A DNA stretch of 64,000 nucleotides from the NCBI GenBank assembly GCA_041905785.1, contig JAYRKJ010000018.1, forward strand, positions 1-64,000, in the 5' to 3' direction. The notes under the pieces were generated by a model that did not search any database, was not told the origin of the DNA, and saw nothing but the letters and a program-made list of their open reading frames with translations. Both the position numbers and the translations under genes were made by a program. Source of the DNA: Roseateles_B sp041905785 (GTDB lineage: Bacteria; Pseudomonadota; Gammaproteobacteria; Burkholderiales; Burkholderiaceae_C). Shown here piece by piece: positions 8,794-17,151 of this stretch. Within the stretch, counting starts at the first letter, position 1. Every line of letters starts with the position of its first letter.

Positions 8794-9462
8794 TCAAGGC
8801 GGAGAAGACTGGGAAAGCAGCCGCAGCCAAGGGTTCAGCGCCGGCGTGAAGAGCAGGATGAAGGCCAGAATGTTCAGGGCCACAGTGCCCCAGAACACCC
8901 GCTTGAACACGGGCTTGTTGCGCTTGTGGGCCAGCAGCTGCTGGGCCAGCAGCGCGCCGGGCCAGCCGCAGCACAGGGCCAGGCCGTGCAGGGTGGACTC
9001 GGCCACGCGCCATTGCCCTTTGCGGGCCGCGCGCTTGTCGCCGGCATAGACGATGAAGGTGGCCAGACTCAGGGCCATGTAGCTGCCCCACACGGCGTGC
9101 GGCAGGGGCCAGGCCAGATGCACGGCCAGCACCAGGGCCGCAAAGGCGGGAATCAGCAACAGGACGGCGCCGCCGCGTGCCGCATCGGGCGCGGAGCGCG
9201 CCGCGGCCGGTGCGCGCCCGCCTCGTGCCATGGTTTTCGGGTGCCGCGGCTCCAGGGCCTTGACCCGCTGGGCGCGGGCCTTGCCTTGCGCATCGCGCCC
9301 CACCTCGTAGCTGAGACGTTCACCGGCATAGGGCCGCCAGGCGCGCAGCCCGAAGGCGCGCGCATGGACGAAGAGCCTGCTCCCGCCCGCATCGGGCGTG
9401 ATGAAGCCGTAACCCTTGGCATCGTCCCACTGCGTGAGCGTGCCCTGCTGCCGCGTTCCCAT
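8794..9462 (-). CDS. Cold-shock domain fused to DUF1294 membrane domain
   Basis: 222 residues. Residues 1-70 are a cold-shock domain that binds single-stranded nucleic acid: KGYGFI (16-21) and LFVHA (30-34) are the RNP motifs. A basic linker follows (RHPKTMARGGRAP). A DUF1294 membrane domain then has about three hydrophobic stretches (about 97-115, 118-137, 190-210) and the family sentence DKRAARKGQWRVAE followed by LLAQQLLAHKRNK. The fusion is known in proteobacteria but its role is not. It lies downstream of a DEAD-box helicase gene, another cold/RNA protein, but a terminator separates them. Confidence 0.9.
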   Translation of the reverse strand: MGTRQQGTLTQWDDAKGYGFITPDAGGSRLFVHARAFGLRAWRPYAGERLSYEVGRDAQGKARAQRVKALEPRHPKTMARGGRAPAAARSAPDAARGGAVLLLIPAFAALVLAVHLAWPLPHAVWGSYMALSLATFIVYAGDKRAARKGQWRVAESTLHGLALCCGWPGALLAQQLLAHKRNKPVFKRVFWGTVALNILAFILLFTPALNPWLRLLSQSSPP

Positions 9463-9488
9463 CTGTCCAGAGACGAAGACGTAGACCC

Positions 9489-9526
9489 AAAGAGAAAGGC
9501 CGGCCGCGTCAGGGACGCGCCGGCCT
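9489..9526 (-). terminator. Terminator after the DEAD-box helicase gene
   Basis: On the minus strand a strong GC hairpin (arms built from AGGCCGGC/GCCGGCCT extended by GCGTC/GACGC) is followed by TTCTCTTT. It lies 9 bases past the helicase stop and before the CSD-DUF1294 gene. Confidence 0.75.
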
Positions 9527-9534
9527 CAGCTCAC

Positions 9535-11250
9535 TCAGCGGCCGAAGCCACCACGGCGAGGACCTTGCGGAGCCGGGCGCTTGCCGGGGCCACCGGCACG
9601 GCGCTCGCCACCGAAGTCGCGACCGCCTTCACGGTTGCCGTGGAAGGGCTTGTCGCCAAAGGCCGGCTTGCCGCCGAAGCCGGGTTTGCCGCCGAAGGCA
9701 CTGCCGCGATCATCGCGGGGCGCGAAACCGCGCTTGTCGCCGCCGAAGCCGGCGCGCTGTTCACCGCCGCGGTCGAAGCTGCGCTCCTGGGTGCCGAAGC
9801 CGCGGTCCTGTCCGAAGGGCTTGCGCTCGTCGAAACGACGCGCTTCAGGACGGAAGCCTTCATCGCGGCGCGGCGCAAAACCACGGTCGCCGAAATCACG
9901 GCCCGGGGCGCCTTGCTCGCGGCCAAAGGGCTTGCCACCATCGCGCGGCGGGAAACCGTCGCGGCTGTCGCGGTGGAACGGCTTGCTGCCGAAGCGCTTG
10001 TCACCCTTCTGGGCCCAGCCGGGACGGTCGCCACGATCGAAGCCACGCTCACCTGCCGGACGCGGCGGGAAAATGCGCGGTTCCTGGGTCTTGGGCTCCA
10101 GGCCGGCGATGTGGGCCACCGGGATCTGCTGGGTGGTGAAGTGCTGGATGCGGCGGATCATGGACACGTCGTCACGCAGGGCCAGGGTCACGGCCAGGCC
10201 TTGGCGGCCCGCACGGCCGGTGCGGCCAATGCGGTGCACATAGTCCTCGGCCTTCATGGGCAGGCCGTAGTTGATCACGTGGGTGATGGACGGCACGTCG
10301 ATGCCGCGGGCGGCCACGTCGGTGGCGACCAGCACGCGCACTTCGCGGCGGCGCAGGGCCATCAGCGTGCGGTTGCGCTTGCCCTGGGGCATGGCACCGT
10401 GCAGCGGGGCCACGGCATGGCCGATCTCGGCCAGGCGCTCGGCCAGCCAGTCGGCATCACGCTGGGTGCTGGTGAAGACCACGGCCTGGTCCAGCTCGGG
10501 CTGGGCCAGGATGGACTCCAGCAGCTTGTCCTTGTGGATGGGGTTGTCGGCCCAGTGCAGACGCTGCTCGATGTTCTCGTGGGTGTCGGTGTGCGAGGCG
10601 ACGTCGATGCGCTGCGGGTCGCGCAGCAGCTCCTGGGCCAGGCGGCCGACGTGGCCGGCGAAGGTGGCGCTGTACATCACCGTCTGGCGGGTGGCCGGGG
10701 TGGCTGCCGCGACGGTGTTGATGTCGTCGATGAAGCCCATGTCCAGCATGCGGTCGGCCTCGTCCAGCACCAGCATCTCGACGTTCTCCAGCACGCACTT
10801 GCCCGATGCCAGATGGTCCAGCAGGCGGCCCGGGGTGGCAATCAGGATGTCCAGCGGACCCGTCAGCTGGCGGATCTGCAGGGCATAGGGCATGCCGCCC
10901 AGCACGGTGGCGACCTTCAGGCCTTGCACATGGCGGCCGTAAGTCTGCGCGGCCTTGGAGACCTGCATGGCCAGCTCGCGGGTGGGGGCCAGGACCAGGA
11001 CCTTGGGACCGTAGATCTTGCCCTTCTCGCGGCGCTTGGTGTTGTCGCCGCGGGCGGCAATGATCTTCTCCAGCGCGGGCAGGATGAAGGACGCCGTCTT
11101 GCCCGAACCGGTGCGGGACGAGACCATCAGGTCAGCGCCTTCGATGGCGGGCGGAATGGCCAGGGCCTGCACCTCGGTGGCGTTCTCGTAGCCGGAGTCC
11201 TTCACGGCACGCAGCAGGACTTCGTTCAGGCCCAGATTTTCAAAGCTCAT
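9535..11250 (-). CDS. DEAD-box ATP-dependent RNA helicase with RG/F-rich tail
   Basis: 571 residues from ATG 11250 (MSFENLGL), preceded by AGAAAG. It unwinds short RNA duplexes using ATP, probably in ribosome assembly, RNA decay or cold adaptation. Motifs in order are RTGSGKT (46-52), APTREL (88-93), TPGR (139-142), DEAD (163-166), SAT (194-196), and later ATDVAARGID and HRIGRTGRAGR. From about residue 400 the tail is low-complexity and rich in Gly, Arg, Phe and Asp (FDRGDR, GKPFG, FAPRR, GGKPGFGGKP), as in RhlE/CsdA relatives. Such tails hold RNA and can drive condensation. A ~350-base leader lies upstream. Confidence 0.95.
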   Translation of the reverse strand: MSFENLGLNEVLLRAVKDSGYENATEVQALAIPPAIEGADLMVSSRTGSGKTASFILPALEKIIAARGDNTKRREKGKIYGPKVLVLAPTRELAMQVSKAAQTYGRHVQGLKVATVLGGMPYALQIRQLTGPLDILIATPGRLLDHLASGKCVLENVEMLVLDEADRMLDMGFIDDINTVAAATPATRQTVMYSATFAGHVGRLAQELLRDPQRIDVASHTDTHENIEQRLHWADNPIHKDKLLESILAQPELDQAVVFTSTQRDADWLAERLAEIGHAVAPLHGAMPQGKRNRTLMALRRREVRVLVATDVAARGIDVPSITHVINYGLPMKAEDYVHRIGRTGRAGRQGLAVTLALRDDVSMIRRIQHFTTQQIPVAHIAGLEPKTQEPRIFPPRPAGERGFDRGDRPGWAQKGDKRFGSKPFHRDSRDGFPPRDGGKPFGREQGAPGRDFGDRGFAPRRDEGFRPEARRFDERKPFGQDRGFGTQERSFDRGGEQRAGFGGDKRGFAPRDDRGSAFGGKPGFGGKPAFGDKPFHGNREGGRDFGGERRAGGPGKRPAPQGPRRGGFGR

Positions 11251-11610
11251 GGTTTCTTTCTGCAAAGCCATGCCCGGCGTCTGCCATGACGGGCAGTCGC
11301 AAGGCATGCGACCGCAGCAGGCAATGCAAAAAATGCCGCGGTCAAGGTCGAGTCGCTGGAAGACGATTCACGTCGTACACCGGGCGTGCAAGACCATCGA
11401 GGGTCTGCCAAGCAGATAAGAGGCTTGAACTCTGGAGCCGGTGCGGCGTCGGGGTCACAGTCAAAGCGACGGCATCGCCGCCGACCGAACCCGAGGGCGT
11501 CGGGCACCACTGCCGCGTCAAGAATGACGGGCCAAGGCTGCCGGACAAGGTCAGAGGAGACGTACGAATTGCTGCCCGGGTGCCAACACGCCTGCTGCAG
11601 CAAGTCCGCC

Positions 11611-11619
11611 ATCATACCA
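11611..11619 (-). promoter_or_regulatory. Extended -10 promoter for the helicase gene
   Basis: On the minus strand the bases read TGGTATGAT, an extended -10 (TGn then TATGAT). No good -35 is seen 16-18 bases upstream, which fits an extended -10 promoter. A start near 11604 would give the helicase mRNA a leader of about 350 nucleotides. Confidence 0.45.
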
Positions 11620-11637
11620 GGGTTTTCACCAAATGCA

Positions 11638-11678
11638 CCAGCCCCCTGCGTTGCCGAGCAGGCGACGCAGGGGGCTGG
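11638..11678. terminator. 14-base perfect stem-loop downstream of the SNF2-like gene
   Basis: CCAGCCCCCTGCGT and its exact complement ACGCAGGGGGCTGG flank a 13-base loop. It sits between the end of the SNF2-like gene and the helicase promoter. No clear T-run follows on either strand, so it could be an intrinsic terminator without a good U-tract or an RNA stability element. Confidence 0.45.
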
Positions 11679-11754
11679 GGTGTGATTTCCTGCCGCTAAG
11701 ACGGGCTCAGGACGGGGCGCTGCCCGGCGGCCAAGCCGGGGGCTCAGATCAGCC

Positions 11755-11790
11755 GCTCAGTGCCAGCGCTCAGTGCCAGCGCTCGGTGCC
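11755..11790. repeat. 13-base tandem repeat, about 2.8 copies
   Basis: GCTCAGTGCCAGC occurs twice exactly (11755-11767 and 11768-11780), followed by a partial copy with one change. It begins 6 bases beyond the stop codon of the SNF2-like gene. Confidence 0.85.
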
Positions 11791-11795
11791 GTCGT

Positions 11796-14612
11796 TCATG
11801 GCGCCTTGAACGCCGCCAGAGCCCGGCCCACGGCGGCCATGAAGCCGGCCAGGTCGGCGCCCGCCAGGAAGGGAATCGCCCCGGCCTCCCCGTCCTGCAG
11901 GCCCGAAGGCAGGGTCTCTTCCTGCGCATGGGCGGCCAGCACCGCCGGATCGAAGCCGGCCTCCAGCACGAGCGCCCAGGCGGGCACGTCGGCCCCCTCG
12001 CTTCCCATGCGCGCCAGGCGCTGGCTCATCAGCGCGGGGTTCCAGCAGAGGTCGGCATGGACGATGGCAGCGCCGCCGGCCAGGCGCAGGTCCAGTCCGG
12101 CGCAGGCGGCATCGGTGGCCAGCAGCACGCTGGCCTCGCCATCGCTCCAGGCCTGCAGTTCCAGCGCGCGCACCTCGGCGCTCTGGTGCTGGCGCAGATT
12201 GGCCAGCGGCAGACCCAGGTCCTGCAGCGCCAGGGCCAGCGGTCGCAGGGCGGCATCCTGCTGCGCAAACACCACGACGCGCTCGGCAAGACCTGGCACC
12301 ACGGAGGGCAGCAGCCCCAGCAGGGCAGCGGCGCGCGCCTCACCCATGCGTTCGGCCTCAAGGCCCGCCCCCTGACGCAGACGCAGCAGGGCTTGCTGCA
12401 ACTGAAGCTGCTCGCCGGCCGACAGGCTGCCCACGCGCGACCAGCGCTGGTGCAGGCGCTGCAGGGTCTGCAGCTCAGCCGCCGCCGGCGCCAGCTCCGG
12501 CGTGGCCTCGGCCGGCACGCGCAGCCAGTGGGTCTGCACCTGGGCCAGCAACTGGGCCGGCAGGCCGGCCACGAGGTCGCGACGGCGCCGTGCCAGCATC
12601 ACCGTTTCCAGCACCTCGCGCTGCTGGCGCTTGCCGGCGTCGGCACCCAGGCGGCGCAGCGCGGCATAGGGGCCGCGCCGGGCCTCGTCAATCCAGGCCA
12701 CCAGCGGCCCGAGCAGCGCTGTGCCCAGGAGCTCGCTCTGGGCGATCAGAAGCAAATGCGGCGCGGCCAGGCGCTGCAGCGCGGGCAGGAACTCGGCCAG
12801 GGTCTCGATCGCATCGACGATCAGCAGCTCGCAGGCTTCGGCCTGCTGCAGGGCGGTGGGCTCCAGCAGGCTCCAGTGCTCGGGCCAGGCACCCAGCAGG
12901 CGCAGGACGTCTTCGCGCCAGGCAGCATGCGAAGCCTCCGGCGCCACGATGGTCACGAGGCCCACATCGAACTGGGTCTGCCACAGCCTGGCGGCGGCCA
13001 CCGCCGCAGGGCGCTGCGGCAGGGGCGACTCGTCCGCCAGCAGCGCTCGACCGGCGCAGACGGCGAACAGCGCCGCTTCCCATTGCGGCTCGGGCAGCGC
13101 GTCGGTCAGCAGCGCATGCAAGGCCGGCGAGGCCAGCCCCTGCTCGAAGCTCAGGGCGAGGCGCTCGACGCGATCACCCGCGTCGGCCGACAGGGCCAGC
13201 TGCTGCCACACCTCCACCCCGACGCGCAGTTCATGGCCCTCCTCCGCGGCAGCCTGCAACAGAGCCGGCAAGACCTGACCCTCCAGCGCTGCCATGAAGC
13301 GCCCCTGCTCGTCAGCGCAGGCTTGCGCCACGGCCCGCAAAGCCGGGCTGGCGCCTTGGCCGACACGCCACACCAGGCGGCGCTCCCAGCCGGCGCTCAG
13401 ACCCAGTTCGCTCCAGGGTGTCTCGGGGCCGGCGGCCAGCCTGGCGGCCTGCCCTTCGCGACCCGCCACCAGCTGTTCAACCAGCCACGGGCCATGGGCG
13501 CAGCAGCCCTCCTCGCTGTCTGCGAATTCGGCGCAGCTGCAGCGGTACTGGCCAATGGCGCTGCCTTGCAGGTTCAGCTCAGCCAGGGGCTCGCCCTCGG
13601 CCGACTGAATCGTGTAGAGCCCGAAGAGGCCCGCCTGGGCCTTGTGCCAGCGCCAGTCCGGCCCAGGCGGCGAGGACATGGCCGCGTCTTCATGGCTGCC
13701 ATCAGCGGTAGCGGCCGCGGCGGTCGCGTCGTCCTGCAATGCCTCGGCGGGTGCCTTTGCATTCCGGGCAGGCCGAGGCTTGCGTGCCGGCTTGGCGGCG
13801 GGCGGCTGCGGCGGCTCGGAAGCCTCCGCCTGCTGAGGCACTTCCAGCACGGCCGACTCGGCCGCAGCCGCCTTGGCGCGGCTGCTGGTGCGCTTGCGGG
13901 CCGCGGCAGGCGGCTCGGCTTCCGGCTGCTGCTCCAGGGCTGCAGCCACTTCGGCGACCAGCGCGGCCACCGGCGCCGCGACGGCCGGCGTCGCGCGCTT
14001 GCGCCCCGTGCGCGCGGGCTTGACCGCTTCTGCCGCTGGGGCGGCCTTGCGGCTCGGCTTGCCGGTCTTCTCCGGCACCAGCACGGGCTCGGGCAGCTCG
14101 GCCGCCGGCTTGCGGCCGGCCTTTTTCACCGGCTCGGCAAGCATCGCCTCGGTGGCAGCGGCGGTCTTCTTGGCAGTGGCCTTCTTGGCGACGGCCTCTT
14201 CGACAGCGGCGTTCTTGGCAGCGGCGTTCTTGGCAGCGGGCTTCTTGGCGGCTGCCTTCTTCGCCGCAGGCTTCTCGGCGGCAGCCTGCTTGTCGGCAGG
14301 TTTGCGCGGCATCGACTTGCTCGCAGCCTCGGCTGACGGCTTGGCAGCGGTCGTCAATGCATCTTGGGTCACGGATTTGCTTGGGGACTTGCTTGGGGAC
14401 TTGCCCGTAGATTTGCCAGCAGCTTTGCCCGTCGATGCGCCCGCGGCCTTGCTCACCGCCTTGGTCGTGGCGGTCTTGACCGACTTGGCGGCAGGTCGTG
14501 CAGCAGGCTGGGAGGCCTTGGCCGCCGGCTTCTTCTTCGCCGGAGTCAGCGCAGCGGCCTCTGCCACTGCTTCGGTGGCGGCCTTGCGCCGCGGGGTATT
14601 GCTTGTTGCCAT
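11796..14612 (-). CDS. H1-like tail, SWIM zinc motif and degenerate SNF2 helicase fold
   Basis: 938 residues from ATG 14612 (MATSNTPRRK). Residues 1-310 are low-complexity and rich in Ala, Lys and Pro, with many AAKK/PAAK units, like bacterial histone H1-like proteins. Residues 358-373 hold CSC...CCAH, a SWIM zinc pattern (CxC...CxH). Residues 511-870 follow the SNF2 ATPase order. ALLADE (523-528) is where GLGKT should follow but SPLPQR stands instead. Later come VTIVAPEASHAAW (motif Ia-like), LLIVDAIE (596-603, in place of DExH), LARRRRDLVAGLP, and a C-lobe with LLATDAACAGLDL and WNPALMSQRLARMG (motifs V-VI). Both Walker A and the DExH acid pair are lost, so ATP hydrolysis looks impossible. 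It starts 41 bases after pabBC. A DNA- or RNA-polymerase-binding scaffold is inferred. Confidence 0.85.
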   Translation of the reverse strand: MATSNTPRRKAATEAVAEAAALTPAKKKPAAKASQPAARPAAKSVKTATTKAVSKAAGASTGKAAGKSTGKSPSKSPSKSVTQDALTTAAKPSAEAASKSMPRKPADKQAAAEKPAAKKAAAKKPAAKNAAAKNAAVEEAVAKKATAKKTAAATEAMLAEPVKKAGRKPAAELPEPVLVPEKTGKPSRKAAPAAEAVKPARTGRKRATPAVAAPVAALVAEVAAALEQQPEAEPPAAARKRTSSRAKAAAAESAVLEVPQQAEASEPPQPPAAKPARKPRPARNAKAPAEALQDDATAAAATADGSHEDAAMSSPPGPDWRWHKAQAGLFGLYTIQSAEGEPLAELNLQGSAIGQYRCSCAEFADSEEGCCAHGPWLVEQLVAGREGQAARLAAGPETPWSELGLSAGWERRLVWRVGQGASPALRAVAQACADEQGRFMAALEGQVLPALLQAAAEEGHELRVGVEVWQQLALSADAGDRVERLALSFEQGLASPALHALLTDALPEPQWEAALFAVCAGRALLADESPLPQRPAAVAAARLWQTQFDVGLVTIVAPEASHAAWREDVLRLLGAWPEHWSLLEPTALQQAEACELLIVDAIETLAEFLPALQRLAAPHLLLIAQSELLGTALLGPLVAWIDEARRGPYAALRRLGADAGKRQQREVLETVMLARRRRDLVAGLPAQLLAQVQTHWLRVPAEATPELAPAAAELQTLQRLHQRWSRVGSLSAGEQLQLQQALLRLRQGAGLEAERMGEARAAALLGLLPSVVPGLAERVVVFAQQDAALRPLALALQDLGLPLANLRQHQSAEVRALELQAWSDGEASVLLATDAACAGLDLRLAGGAAIVHADLCWNPALMSQRLARMGSEGADVPAWALVLEAGFDPAVLAAHAQEETLPSGLQDGEAGAIPFLAGADLAGFMAAVGRALAAFKAP

Positions 14613-14653
14613 GGGATGGGTACGGGACAGGCCTGGGGGCCGCCCCGATGAAT

Positions 14654-16462
14654 TCAGGGTTCGGAAATCAGCACTGCCGGGCACCAACCCCGCAGGCTGT
14701 TGAAAAAAGCCAGGCCCTGGGCACGCGCCAGGTCCGACTTGAGCAGCCGCGCTTCATGCAGCTGTCCTTGGGCCAGCATGGCTTCGCGCAGCACGCCCGG
14801 CAGCAGCCCGGCGGCCAGACGCGGCGTCAGCCAGCGGCCCTCGATCTGGAGTGCGATATTGCCAAAGCTGCACTCCGTCAGTTCCTCGTCTTCGTTCCAC
14901 AGCAGCACATCGAAGGCTGCCGGGGTCTTGTCTTGTGCGAAGGCCTCGTAGTGGGCACGTCGCGTGGTCTTGTGCTGCAGGTACTCGGCCAGCGCCCCTC
15001 GCGTAGGCATGGGACGGCGGGCCAATACCAGCGGCACCGGTGTCGGAGTATCGCCCAAGGGCTGATGGCTCAGGGCCAGATGGCCGTCACGGGCCAGCGT
15101 CAGTCGCACACGCCAGCATCCGGTGGGATGCTGCGCGGCCAGGTCGGCCAGTGCCTGCCGCAGTTGCGCGGGCCGATGACGCAGGCCGAAGTGATGCGCC
15201 GTGCGCTGCAAACGGGCCAGGTGCAGCTCCAGGCGGGCGAAGGCGCCCTCTTCCAGGCGCAGGGTCTCCAGGGCCTCGATGGGCGCCTCGGCACGCAGCA
15301 GAAAGCGGGTCTTGGCGCGCCATTCGGCCAGCTCCGCGGCGGGTTCGGAGTCCAGCGTGATGCCGCTGCCGATGCCGCACTGCAGCCCGTCACCGCGCTG
15401 CTCCACGGTACGGATAGGCACGTTGAAGGTCGCGACGCCACCCGGCTGCAGCAAGCCCAGGGCGCCGCAGTACCAGCCGCGAGCCTCGGGTTCCAGCGCG
15501 CGGATGATCTGCATCGCACGGATCTTGGGCGCCCCGGTGACCGAGCCGCATGGGAACAGGGCCCGGAACACGTCCAGCAGGCGCACGCTGGCACGGGTGA
15601 CCGCACTGACGCTGGACACCATCTGCCACACCGTGGGCAGGGCGATCAGCTCGAACAGCCGCGGAACGCGCACCGTGCCGATCTGCGCCACGCGGCTGAT
15701 GTCGTTGCGCAGCAGGTCCACGATCATCAGGTTCTCGGCCCGCTCCTTGGCGCTGGTGCGCAGATGGGCCTGGGCGGCTTCGTCCTCCACCACGTCCCGG
15801 CCGCGCGGCGCGGTGCCTTTCATGGGCTGGGCGCAGAGCAGCCAGCTGCGCGTGCCGTCGGGCGCGTCGGGCACTGGGCGCCAGTCGAAGAAAAGTTCGG
15901 GGGACACGCTGGCCACCCCGGCCTCGCGCAGGAACAGCGCAAAGCCGCCGGGCTGGGCTTCGTGCAGGGCAAAAAAGAGCTGGGCCAGGTCCGGCGCCGC
16001 AGCTTGCGCACGCAGCCGGGTGGTGAGGTTGACCTGGTAGCAGTCGCCAGCGCGGATCCAGTCACGGATCCGCTCGATCTGGCGGGCCTCGTCGGCATCG
16101 GCTTGCGCGTCGACCCAGTCCAGCGCACCACTGAAGCAGCTCAGCGCAGGCCAGGGCTGCGGCGCCTGCTCATAGACGGCGAACTCGGCCAGCGCAGCTT
16201 CGGCCGGGTGATGGGCCAGCTTGAGGTCCAGGGCCGCCGCGGCCTCGTAGCGCAGGCCGCCCAGCACCCAGGCGCCATCGCGCGCGGCCTGCTCGGCGGC
16301 GGCAATGACGCCCGGCAGTTCCTCGGCCGCATGTGCCCGCAGGCAGCGCACCGGCGGAGCGGTCCAGACGCCGCGCAGCCGCTCGCCATCCTCGCGGGCC
16401 AGCGGGTGGCGGGGGAAGTCGAAGGCTGCCCAGATCCGTTCCGGGCTCGTCGGCGCCGTCAT
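14654..16462 (-). CDS. pabB: Aminodeoxychorismate synthase component I fused to 4-amino-4-deoxychorismate lyase
   Basis: 602-residue fusion for the p-aminobenzoate branch of folate synthesis. The N-terminal part (about 1-355) is PabB, which aminates chorismate. It shows CAQPMKGT, RAENLMIVDLLRND and CGSVTGAPKIRAM, with GSGI near its end. The C-terminal part (about 370-602) is a PabC-like PLP-dependent lyase releasing pyruvate, with a candidate PLP lysine in LQHKTTRR and the sentence ELTECSFGNIAL and PRLAAGLLPGVLRE. The glutamine amidotransferase partner PabA is not in the window. It lies 37 bases after orn on the same strand and is followed by the SNF2-like gene. Confidence 0.94.
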   Translation of the reverse strand: MTAPTSPERIWAAFDFPRHPLAREDGERLRGVWTAPPVRCLRAHAAEELPGVIAAAEQAARDGAWVLGGLRYEAAAALDLKLAHHPAEAALAEFAVYEQAPQPWPALSCFSGALDWVDAQADADEARQIERIRDWIRAGDCYQVNLTTRLRAQAAAPDLAQLFFALHEAQPGGFALFLREAGVASVSPELFFDWRPVPDAPDGTRSWLLCAQPMKGTAPRGRDVVEDEAAQAHLRTSAKERAENLMIVDLLRNDISRVAQIGTVRVPRLFELIALPTVWQMVSSVSAVTRASVRLLDVFRALFPCGSVTGAPKIRAMQIIRALEPEARGWYCGALGLLQPGGVATFNVPIRTVEQRGDGLQCGIGSGITLDSEPAAELAEWRAKTRFLLRAEAPIEALETLRLEEGAFARLELHLARLQRTAHHFGLRHRPAQLRQALADLAAQHPTGCWRVRLTLARDGHLALSHQPLGDTPTPVPLVLARRPMPTRGALAEYLQHKTTRRAHYEAFAQDKTPAAFDVLLWNEDEELTECSFGNIALQIEGRWLTPRLAAGLLPGVLREAMLAQGQLHEARLLKSDLARAQGLAFFNSLRGWCPAVLISEP

Positions 16463-16499
16463 GGTGAAGTTGGCCTGCTGAGCTGCGAAGCAGCTTGCC

Positions 16500-17081
16500 T
16501 CAGACGTTCAGCAGATGCGTGCGGTAGTAGACCAGCTCGTCGATGGACTCATGGATGTCCGCCAGGGCCGTGTGCTTCTGGGCCTTCTTGAAACCCTCGA
16601 TGATGCCGGGCTTCCAGCGGCGTGCCAGTTCCTTGAGCGTGGAGACGTCGAGGTTGCGGTAGTGGAAGAAGTCCTCCAGCGCGGGCATGTAGTTGGCCAG
16701 GAAGCGGCGATCCTGGCAGATGCTGTTGCCGCACATGGGCGACTTGCCCGCCGGCACGTACTGCTGCAGGAAGGCGATGGTCTGCGCGGCGGCTTCGTCT
16801 TCGCTGACGGTGGAGGCCTTCACGCGGTCGATCAGGCCGCTCTTGCCGTGCGTGCCCTTGTTCCAGGCGTCCATCTTGTCCAGGGTTTCGTCGCTCTGGT
16901 GGATGGCGAACACCGGGCCTTCGACGCGCACCGTCAGCTGCGCGTCGGTGACCACCACGGCCAGCTCGATGATGCGGTCGCGGTCGGGGTAGAGGCCGGT
17001 CATCTCCAGGTCGATCCAGATCAGGTTCTGATCGCTGATGGGCAGTTGGGGGGCGGCGGTGTCGCCGGTGGTGTCGCTCAT
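16500..17081 (-). CDS. orn: Oligoribonuclease
   Basis: 193 residues from ATG 17081 (MSDTTGDTA). 3'-to-5' exonuclease of the DEDDh class that degrades 2-5 nucleotide RNAs and pGpG, so it also ends c-di-GMP signals. IDLEMTGL (23-30) gives the first D-E pair, NSICQDRRFL the middle Asp region, and HTALADI the final His/Asp. An upstream ATG at 17261 would run into the divergent M48 gene and was rejected. Divergent from M48 with 70 bases between. Begins the probable orn-pabBC-SNF2-like transcript. Confidence 0.96.
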   Translation of the reverse strand: MSDTTGDTAAPQLPISDQNLIWIDLEMTGLYPDRDRIIELAVVVTDAQLTVRVEGPVFAIHQSDETLDKMDAWNKGTHGKSGLIDRVKASTVSEDEAAAQTIAFLQQYVPAGKSPMCGNSICQDRRFLANYMPALEDFFHYRNLDVSTLKELARRWKPGIIEGFKKAQKHTALADIHESIDELVYYRTHLLNV

Positions 17082-17151
17082 GATGGTTCCGGTATTGAAG
17101 CAGCTGCCGAAAAGGGCAAGCCGCCATTGTCGCAGGCCTACACTTGGCGCC

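Larger units (their letters stand above)
11251..11795. other. 545-base non-coding gap: helicase leader, promoter, hairpin, repeats
   Basis: No convincing gene is seen. From left to right on the plus strand it holds the untranslated leader of the helicase (11251 to about 11604), a promoter element (11611-11619), a 14-base perfect stem-loop (11638-11678) and a 13-base tandem repeat (11755-11790) next to the stop of the SNF2-like gene. The leader has further self-complementary parts, such as GACCGC and GCGGTC around 11312-11344. Confidence 0.6.

Noticed and set aside
11247..11615. 122-residue frame in the helicase leader ending ATGA at the helicase start
   Set aside because: Its ATG lies inside the -10 element, upstream of the likely mRNA start, and the product has no family features.
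11796..14612. Active SNF2 helicase
   Set aside because: Walker A and DExH residues are both replaced.
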